Shown here: positions 7,668 through 12,169 of the stretch, in pieces
Layout of the letters: each line of letters begins with the position of its first letter
How positions within the stretch are numbered: the stretch's first letter is position 1
NCBI GenBank assembly: GCA_900751035.1
Contig: CAADSF010000320.1
Span: 1 to 12,169, forward strand
Length of the DNA stretch: 12,169 nucleotides
Reading direction: 5' to 3'
Source: an uncultured Oscillospiraceae bacterium
GTDB taxonomy: Bacteria; Bacillota; Clostridia; Oscillospirales; Oscillospiraceae
The notes under the pieces: generated by a model
The model's database searches: none
The model's input: the letters and a program-made list of their open reading frames with translations, nothing else
What the model was told of the DNA's origin: nothing
Translations under genes and position numbers: made by a program

Positions 7668-8324
7668 TCAGCCGGCAGCCGGGCGCACAAAATGCCGCGA
7701 GCTGATATGCGCATACGCGGCCACGCTCTGCGCGGTCAGCTTTTCGCCAAGGTGCGCGTGCATATAGACGCAGGCGCGGCCAATGGTGTCGCTTTTCAGT
7801 GCGTCCTCCTGCGAGATGTATCCCTTTTCGGAAAGCAGCGTCCAGATTGAATCAATGAGCTCTGCGGTTGCCTGCACGGAAGTCAGCGTATCCAGCGGTA
7901 TATCCATCATGCTGTCGCGGAGCTGAGAAACCAGTGTCTCGTCCCGGCGGCGAATTTCCACGCGCAGTTCCTCCATCAGCGAAAGCACCAGCAGCGCCTC
8001 CGTGCAGAACGCATCGTTGCTCAGCAGCGGCCTGACTCTGGAATACAACTGCCAGTGCTCTTCATGGCTTTCCGGCTTCAGGGTCGTGAGCAGCTTCAGA
8101 AACTTCGGAATCACTTCATCCCAGCTTAACGTGCTGTGCAGATATGCTTCCTCGCGGCCTTCCGCGTGCAGCTCCTCTGAAACGCGGATCATCGCATCCT
8201 GCAGCGCATCGATGCCGTCGGATTTCAGAAGATACGCATATGCGCCGAAGCGCACAGCCTGCTGTGCTTCGGCAAAGCTTGGGGGATCCGTCAGAAAAAT
8301 CACACGGACGCGGGGGCATTGCAA
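7668..8324 (-). pseudogene. Response regulator (REC + AraC-type HTH), truncated at both ends
   Basis: About 218 codons remain. They begin inside a receiver domain, at CPRVRVIFLTDPPSF (the beta-4 strand with its conserved Thr), and include the conserved lysine in YAYLLKSDG. The acidic pocket and the phosphorylated Asp are missing. A long helical linker follows. The end is the first part of an AraC-type DNA-binding domain (DTIGRACVYMHAHLGEKLTAQSVAAYAHISSRHFVR) cut after the first helix-turn-helix. After HFVR the reading frame runs into RPAAG and a stop within DNA next to the BlaI operon promoter. The only possible start is an internal TTG without a good ribosome site. Proteins of this layout usually sit beside a sugar-sensing histidine kinase and control carbohydrate genes. 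As it stands it can neither be phosphorylated nor bind DNA fully, so I call it a fragment. The frame itself has no internal stops. Confidence 0.82.
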
Positions 8325-8591
8325 AGGACGCGATGGGGCTGGCGATCACCGCCGGGTATATCGCGTATGCCGCCGGAATGTCGGTCAATTCCCTGCTGAC
8401 AGACCGCACAAACCCAAGATGGATGATTTGCGCCGCCATGTTCTGCTGTGCCGCGACGCATCTTGGCATCCGGCTGCTGCCGTATCTGCCGGTTATGATC
8501 GTTCTGTGGTGCATCAACGGCTATGCGCAGTCCGCAGTCTGGCCCAGCATCGTCCGGCTGACGGCAGATAATCTGCCCGCAGAAGCGGCAG
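8316..8591 (+). pseudogene. MFS transporter fragment (GlpT/sugar-phosphate permease-like)
   Basis: About 90 codons of a Major Facilitator membrane transporter are recognisable, from GIAKDAMGLAITAGYIAYAAG to VRLTADNLPAEAAG. The stretch holds hydrophobic segments and the loop motif LLTDRTNPRWM between two of them. It then has INGYAQSAVWPSIVRL, which resembles the NGxxQSxGWPxxVR pattern of organophosphate/sugar-phosphate permeases. No start codon, ribosome site, N-terminus or C-terminal half is present. The open frame continues on both sides, but there it only mirrors minus-strand fragments of other genes. It is in opposite orientation to both neighbours. Both edges are approximate (about 10-20 bp), because the joins have no sharp marker. 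Confidence 0.7.
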
Positions 8592-8638
8592 GCAGCTTGT
8601 CTCTTCCGTTTACGTACGGGAGGAACAACTTTTGGTTT
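8592..8638. other. Junction segment between MFS and glycosidase fragments
   Basis: These roughly 45 bases belong clearly to neither flanking fragment. I see no repeat, hairpin or motif that identifies them. They may hold the true join or a few residues of either gene. Confidence 0.4.
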
Positions 8639-8791
8639 TTCGTAGATGTGATAGGCGTCCATGACCAGCCAGAGGTGGTTATCCGAGTGGATACGCGTGA
8701 CCGGCTCCCAGCCCTCGGTGGGGAAGAAATAGTGGTTACAGTGGCCGTCCTGATACTGCTGCGTCAGGAGAAGCTCGAATTTTTCCTTTGA
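8639..8791 (-). pseudogene. Fragment of a GH94/GH36-like (alpha/alpha)6-barrel glycosidase or phosphorylase
   Basis: About 50 codons read KEKFELLLTQQYQDGHCNHY, then FFPTEGWEPVTRIHSDNHLW and LVMDAYHIYEK. The pattern QxxDGHxxHxFxP...SDNxLWLxxxxxxY is typical of the catalytic barrel of GH94 phosphorylases and related GH36-type enzymes, which act on beta- or alpha-glucosides. An in-frame TAA stands just before the first residue (8792-8794), and the similarity ends after HIYEK, so both ends are lost. There is no start codon or ribosome site. It is an orphan piece of a gene that would normally be far longer (700 residues or more). The neighbouring GH20 remnant on the same strand suggests that both came from one sugar-use cluster. 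The family assignment rests on a short motif and is moderate. Confidence 0.5.
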
Positions 8792-8812
8792 TTAAAGCAA
8801 AGAAATCAGCGG

Positions 8813-9418
8813 TTACCCAGCGAGATACGCCGCCCGCGTGCGGATGCCGAGATCGGCTTTTATATTCAAAAAATTGCAGAGCGCCCGCAGAGAGCGGAAC
8901 AGATAGCCGTATTCAGTGTCGGATTCATACCTTGACAGTCTTGCGGCGCAGTCCGCATAGTCCGCCGCGCCGCCTGGTTTTACACGGTTATCAAGCTGCC
9001 CCATAAACGGGTCGCAGTAAAGCAGATATTTTTCCGGGTTATAGACCGCCTCGGCGGAATCGTTCTGCGTCCCGGTCAGGTCGAGCGCACGGAAGTCCGC
9101 AAAGGGAATGCCGAATTCCTTCGCAAAATTTGCGTAAATGGCTCCCTCGTCGTCAATGCCCCGCGCCATCTGCGCGACGGAATAGAGCGCCGGGAGTACG
9201 GCAAATTTGGAGCATTCCGCGCCGTTGTCGCCCCACATCGTCATGACCACGTTCTCAACGCCCTTCGCGCGGCAGGCCCGCATGGCCTCGCGCATGGTCG
9301 CGATGCTGAACGCGTTGTGCGGCGCAAGGCCCGCCCGCGTCCAAAGTCCGCCCGCGAACCACGAGCCGCTTTTGATTGCATTGTGCGCGTCGATATTTTT
9401 TTCATAGCGCTGCCGCAT
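8813..9418 (-). pseudogene. GH20-like beta-N-acetylhexosaminidase, C-terminal piece
   Basis: About 200 codons match the downstream part of a Firmicutes GH20 enzyme. They include SGSWFAGGLWTRAGLAPHNAF, then VENVVMTMWGDNGAECSKFA and VLPALYSVAQMARGID, which form the last barrel strands and the substrate-lining Trp loop. After these comes an alpha-helical part up to LGIRTRAAYLAG and a stop. The usual tail after this motif is absent, and the break coincides with the GH94-like fragment. The ATG at 9418 exists only because of the deletion join and has no ribosome site. The N-terminal piece of the same enzyme lies just upstream in another frame. The Asp-Glu catalytic pair of GH20 would sit in the missing middle, so this piece cannot be active. 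The role of the intact enzyme would be removal of terminal N-acetylhexosamines from glycans. Confidence 0.75.
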
Positions 9419-9638
9419 ACGCGTCGATCTGCTTCAATTCCGCCTTGCTGTATCGTCCGCGCAGATGGCCGAAATAGGGCTGGCCGTCCACCTCATAGGT
9501 ATCTTCCATATACAGGTGCAGCGTATTGCACCCAAGCCTTGCGGTCAGGTCAATCCAGCGCCTGACCGCGTCCACCGTCATAACGGCGTTGCGCGAGCAG
9601 TCGAGCATTGTACCAAAGGTCTTGAAGGGATACTCCAT
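9402..9638 (-). pseudogene. GH20-like beta-N-acetylhexosaminidase, N-terminal piece
   Basis: The first 78 codons of a GH20-type enzyme: MEYPFKTFGTMLDCSRNAV, then RRWIDLTARLGCNTLHLYME, then DTYEVDGQPYFGHLRGRYSK and ELKQIDAYAAA. This is the start of the catalytic barrel, from strand one through the TEDTYEV-type loop. A good ribosome site (AAGGAG, 6 bp upstream) shows that this is the real gene start. The stop of the metallophosphoesterase gene lies 20 bp upstream, so the two were once co-transcribed. The frame ends at TGA right after AAAL, exactly where the C-terminal piece begins in another frame. The central several hundred residues, with the catalytic pair, are absent. It may still be translated into a short useless peptide. 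Confidence 0.75.
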
Positions 9639-9658
9639 TGTATTCTCCTTTTGTTCCA

Positions 9659-10471
9659 TCAATAGTCGAACACGCGGTCTTCTCCCGCGCCGAAGCGCAG
9701 CAGATGGATGCGCCGCTGCTCCGGCTTCAGGAGCAGCACGTCCCACAGGTCTTCTGTCTTTGTGCCCAATTTGCGTTCCGTATGCTTTCTGACGTCCGGG
9801 AACGCCGATTTCACCGGCTGCGGCCGGACAGAATCGATCAGGAAATACGGGATATGGCAGAACGTGGTTTCATAATCGCAGGCATACTGCCCCGCGAACC
9901 AGCCGCCGGGCAAGATCCCGCGCTTCTGCGCCTGCCGGAGCAGCATCATGGCCGGTTCCGAAGAATAGTTCATGTAATTCCACGGGTCAACGCCTGTTTC
10001 AAACCGCGATTTCGGCACGGCATGGGAAAACACCAGCACCGTCCATCCGGCGGGCAGGTCCAAGGCTTCTTTTTTCAGCCATACAAGCTGCTCCGCGCCG
10101 TATTGACAGCTTTTTTCAAAAAGCTCCTCCTGCTCGTCGATCTGCGAAGCATAGGAGGAAAGGAAAATCAGCCGCACCTTCTGCTCAGAGAAATCCACAA
10201 AATAGTACGGCTTGTTCCGCGGCCGGTGCAGATTGGAATATTGCTCCAGATAAGCCGTTTCCCGATACCAGCGCTCGTCCGTCACAATGCCCGTCACGCT
10301 CTGGCCGACATAGCGCTCGTTGCGGAAGCCGTCGTTGTCGCCGCAGACCATATATAATTTCCCTGAATCCGTACAGGCACGGAAGCGCAGCAGCTCCTGC
10401 TGCCTCTCGCTGCACAGTTCCTGGTACGTTGCCGCGCATTCCCGGCAGCGGTCCGGGACGCTCCACAACCG
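9659..10471 (-). pseudogene. Metallophosphoesterase (calcineurin-like), N-terminally truncated, metal ligands lost
   Basis: About 270 codons resemble the later two thirds of a calcineurin-like phosphoesterase. The typical VCGNHD is here VCGDND (residues 41-46 counted from the TTG at 10468), FSH is kept (His149), and the GHxH motif is replaced by GQYA (193-196). The C-terminal WDVLLLKPEQRRIHLLRFG followed by AGEDRVFDY is characteristic of a Clostridia subgroup. The first metal-binding motifs (DxH and GDxxD) should lie upstream, but an in-frame TGA at 10475-10477 and unrelated sequence replace them. Intact members hydrolyse phosphoesters using two metals. With two motif histidines changed and the N-terminus gone, activity is unlikely. 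The 20-bp spacing to the GH20 start indicates a former operon. TTG at 10468 is the only nearby start and has no convincing ribosome site. It could instead be an already non-catalytic family member that was later truncated. Confidence 0.72.
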
Positions 10472-10477
10472 TACTCA

Positions 10478-10591
10478 ATCCCTGTTTCCGGCACAGCTGC
10501 AGCGGCTTTGTGCGTTCTCGACAAAAAGACAGATGTTTTTCTCATGCGTGCAGATTTTTTGCCGAAAAAGCAGGTTTTTGCGAAATCACGG
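10478..10591. other. Unassigned stretch between broken phosphoesterase and aspartokinase promoter
   Basis: No gene is recognisable on either strand. It is rich in A and T runs (for example around 10515-10585), and it carries the first copy (10499-10514) of a 16-base direct repeat whose second copy lies at 10600-10615. It may be a remnant of the lost phosphoesterase start or of older intergenic DNA. Confidence 0.45.
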
Positions 10592-10620
10592 TTGACGCGG
10601 CAGAGGCTTTGTGCGAAAAT
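10592..10620 (+). promoter_or_regulatory. Probable promoter of the aspartokinase gene
   Basis: TTGACG (10592-10597, 5 of 6 to the -35 consensus) is followed after 17 bases by GAAAAT (10615-10620, 4 of 6 to the -10 consensus). The implied leader is only about 25 bases, so there is no room downstream of it for a lysine riboswitch or T-box. The -10 half lies in one copy of a short direct repeat. Confidence 0.5.
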
Positions 10621-10652
10621 AATGCAAGTACCTCCATTGAAAGGAGCTTTCC

Positions 10653-11975
10653 ATGAATCCCATCGTTGTGAAATTCGGCGGCAGCTCGCTGGCAACTGCC
10701 GCACAGTTTGAAAAGGTCGCGGCGATCATCCGGGAAAACCCGGCCCGCCGGTATGTCGTCGCCTCCGCGCCGGGCAAGCGCTTTGACGGCGATACAAAGG
10801 TCACCGATCTTCTTTACCGCTGCCATGACGCAGCCTGCGCGGGGCAGGAATTTGCGCCCGTGCTGGGCGAAATCCGGCAGCGCTTTGCCGATATTGTCGC
10901 CGCGCTGCACCTGGACGCCAATCTGGAGTCGGAGTTTGCCGCCATCGAGGCGCACCTGCGCCATGGCCCGCAGCGCGATTATATGGCCAGCCGGGGCGAA
11001 TATCTCAATTCCAAGCTTCTGGCCGCCTATCTCGGCTTCCGCTTTGTCGACGCGGCGCAGATGGTTTTGTTCCACGCCGACGGCTCGTTTGATTCGGAGG
11101 CGACGAACACCGCCATCGGGCACGCGCTCGTGAGCGTGGAACGCGCCGTGATCCCCGGCTTCTACGGAGCCATGCCGGACGGGACGGTACACACCTTCAC
11201 GCGCGGCGGGTCGGACGTGACCGGCTCCGTTGTGGCGCGTGCCGTCGGCGCGGGTCTGTATGAAAACTGGACGGACGTGTCCGGCGTTCTGTCCGCCGAC
11301 CCGCGCATCATCGAGCATCCGCACGTGATCGACTACATCACCTACCGCGAGCTGCGCGAGCTTTCGTACATGGGTGCGTCCGTCCTGCATGAAGACGCGG
11401 TCTTCCCCGTCCGCCGGGCGAATATCCCCATCAACATCCGCAACACCAACCGTCCGTCCGACCCCGGCACATTCATCGTCCCATCGCTGCCGTCCAATGC
11501 GCACAGGCGCGTCGTGACCGGCATCGCGGGCCACAAGGGCTTCAGCAGCGTGTATGTGGAAAAGTCCATGATGAACGGCGAGATCGGCTTTGTGGCGAAG
11601 CTGCTGCAGATTTTCGCTGAGCACGGTATTTCGTTTGAGCACTGCCCGTCCGGCATCGACACCGTTTCCATCCTCGTCTCGACCGAGGCGCTGGCCCCTG
11701 CGCGTGAGGAGATTCTGCAGCAGATTCAGGAGCGGCTGCAGCCCGACCATGTGAGCGTCGAGGACGGACTTGCCCTCATCGCCGTCGTCGGTCAGGGCAT
11801 GATTTACGCCAAGGGCACCGCCGCGCGTATTTTCCGCGTGATTGCCGACGCGAACATCAACATCCGCATGATCGACCAGGGTTCGAGCGAGCTGAACATC
11901 ATCATCGCCGTCAAGGAGACGGACTACGCGCTCGCCATCCGCAGCCTGTACCACGCGGTCGAGCGGGTGCTGTAA
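10653..11975 (+). CDS. lysC: Aspartate kinase (monofunctional, with two ACT domains)
   Basis: Aspartate kinase phosphorylates aspartate to aspartyl-4-phosphate, the first step towards lysine, threonine, methionine and diaminopimelate. At 440 residues it has the normal length. The kinase domain (about 1-280) has the nucleotide motif KFGGSS (7-12) and the aspartate-binding SRGEYLNSKLLAAYL (113-127). It also has FTRGGSDVTGS (182-192) and YENWTDVSGVLSADPRI (203-219). Two ACT domains follow: about 300-365 (KSMMNGEIGFVAKLLQIFAE then GISFEHCPSG) and about 373-440 (ALIAVVGQGM, then ANINIRMIDQGSSELNI). These are the usual site of feedback inhibition by lysine or threonine. The start has AAGGAG 6 bp upstream, and a terminator follows the stop directly, so it is a single-gene unit. 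The protein is cytoplasmic. All key motifs are present and the gene is intact, unlike its left-hand neighbours. Which end product inhibits it cannot be told from the sequence. Confidence 0.95.
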   Translation: MNPIVVKFGGSSLATAAQFEKVAAIIRENPARRYVVASAPGKRFDGDTKVTDLLYRCHDAACAGQEFAPVLGEIRQRFADIVAALHLDANLESEFAAIEAHLRHGPQRDYMASRGEYLNSKLLAAYLGFRFVDAAQMVLFHADGSFDSEATNTAIGHALVSVERAVIPGFYGAMPDGTVHTFTRGGSDVTGSVVARAVGAGLYENWTDVSGVLSADPRIIEHPHVIDYITYRELRELSYMGASVLHEDAVFPVRRANIPINIRNTNRPSDPGTFIVPSLPSNAHRRVVTGIAGHKGFSSVYVEKSMMNGEIGFVAKLLQIFAEHGISFEHCPSGIDTVSILVSTEALAPAREEILQQIQERLQPDHVSVEDGLALIAVVGQGMIYAKGTAARIFRVIADANINIRMIDQGSSELNIIIAVKETDYALAIRSLYHAVERVL

Positions 11976-11979
11976 CAGA

Positions 11980-12008
11980 AAAAACCGGGCCGCAATGGCC
12001 CGGTTTTT
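11980..12008 (+). terminator. Intrinsic terminator of the aspartokinase gene
   Basis: Arms 11980-11991 and 11997-12008 form a 12-bp perfect stem (AAAAACCGGGCC with its complement) around a 5-base loop, ending in T5. It begins 4 bases after the stop codon. Confidence 0.92.
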
Positions 12009-12111
12009 CTTCACGCAGGGAACAGCAAAAAACCAAACAGAGTTGGTAGTAGGCTGTTATACCTAAAACTTTATACAGAAAGCAAACAGAAAATGCATGC
12101 CCCAAAGCCTG
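12009..12111. other. Intergenic DNA without recognised features
   Basis: AT-richer than the rest of the window, with no convincing gene, promoter or RNA on either strand. Confidence 0.5.
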
Positions 12112-12169
12112 CCCTTGTCGTGCCCCGCACGATAAGGGGAGGTGGCATTTGCGAAGCAAATGACGGAGG
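12112..12169 (+). repeat. Double-hairpin element, probable dispersed repeat, cut by the window end
   Basis: Two adjacent hairpins are visible. The first pairs 12112-12123 with 12127-12138 (12 bp including one G-T pair, loop CCC). The second pairs 12146-12152 (CATTTGC) with 12156-12162 (GCAAATG) around GAA. Between them stands GGGGAGGTGGC, and after them GACGGAGG. From memory, a GGGAGGTGGC-hairpin-TGACGGAGG arrangement recurs between genes in many gut Clostridia, as a small non-coding dispersed repeat. The rest of the element lies beyond the window. No copy elsewhere in this window was noticed. Confidence 0.6.

Noticed and set aside
7672..7682. Small palindrome CCGGC-A-GCCGG at the edge of the response-regulator fragment
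   Set aside because: Five-base arms in GC-rich DNA are expected by chance. There is no T-run, so it is not a terminator, and no second copy suggests an element end.
8144..8791. A single 215-codon plus-strand gene
   Set aside because: Only the middle part (about 8316-8591) resembles a protein family. The flanks are antisense to the response-regulator and GH94-like fragments.
10515..10585. A/T runs that could form a leader structure or riboswitch before the aspartokinase gene
   Set aside because: No long stem, no T-box or lysine-riboswitch motif was found, and the likely promoter lies downstream of this stretch.
10542..12014. A 490-codon open frame on the minus strand opposite the aspartokinase gene
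   Set aside because: It mirrors the aspartokinase coding strand. Its His/Arg/Asp-rich translation has no recognisable domain and no ribosome site; high GC keeps the antisense frame open.

Overview
The window looks like chromosomal DNA of a GC-rich gut-type Clostridia member, probably Oscillospiraceae-like. This is an inference from the strong AAGGAG ribosome sites, the GC-rich codon third positions, the protein families present and the repeat at the right edge. No rRNA, tRNA, CRISPR array, transposase or phage gene was seen.

Region 1 (2-3811): the end of a MarR-type regulator gene is followed, 5 bp and then -4 bp apart, by two ABC half-transporter genes. Together they form a heterodimeric drug or lipid exporter of the TM287/288 (BmrCD) type. 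One ATP site is canonical and one is degenerate. A 17-bp-stem terminator closes the operon and also serves the convergent operon beyond it.

Region 2 (3810-7641, minus strand): a compact three-gene signalling operon. It has a BlaI-type repressor gene, a lipoprotein gene with a WG-like repeat (ATGA overlap), and a BlaR1-like M56 membrane metalloprotease gene. The operon has a clear TTGACA-N17-TATCCT promoter with an ACATATGT dyad just downstream that resembles a BlaI operator. The M56 C-terminal part is not a penicillin-binding domain, so the input signal is probably not a beta-lactam.

Region 3 (about 7665-10477): a patchwork of gene pieces with clean reading frames but missing ends. In order they are: a response regulator (end of REC plus start of an AraC helix-turn-helix, minus), an MFS transporter core (plus), a short GH94/GH36-like glycosidase or phosphorylase piece (minus), a GH20 hexosaminidase without its catalytic middle (minus), and an N-terminally cut metallophosphoesterase that lacks metal-binding histidines (minus). 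This reads as a collapsed carbohydrate-use locus, or as an assembly chimera. It is the most unusual part of the window.

Region 4 (10592-12169): an intact aspartate kinase gene with its own promoter, ribosome site and terminator, followed by about 160 bp of intergenic DNA. That stretch ends in a double-hairpin element that looks like a dispersed repeat and runs off the window.
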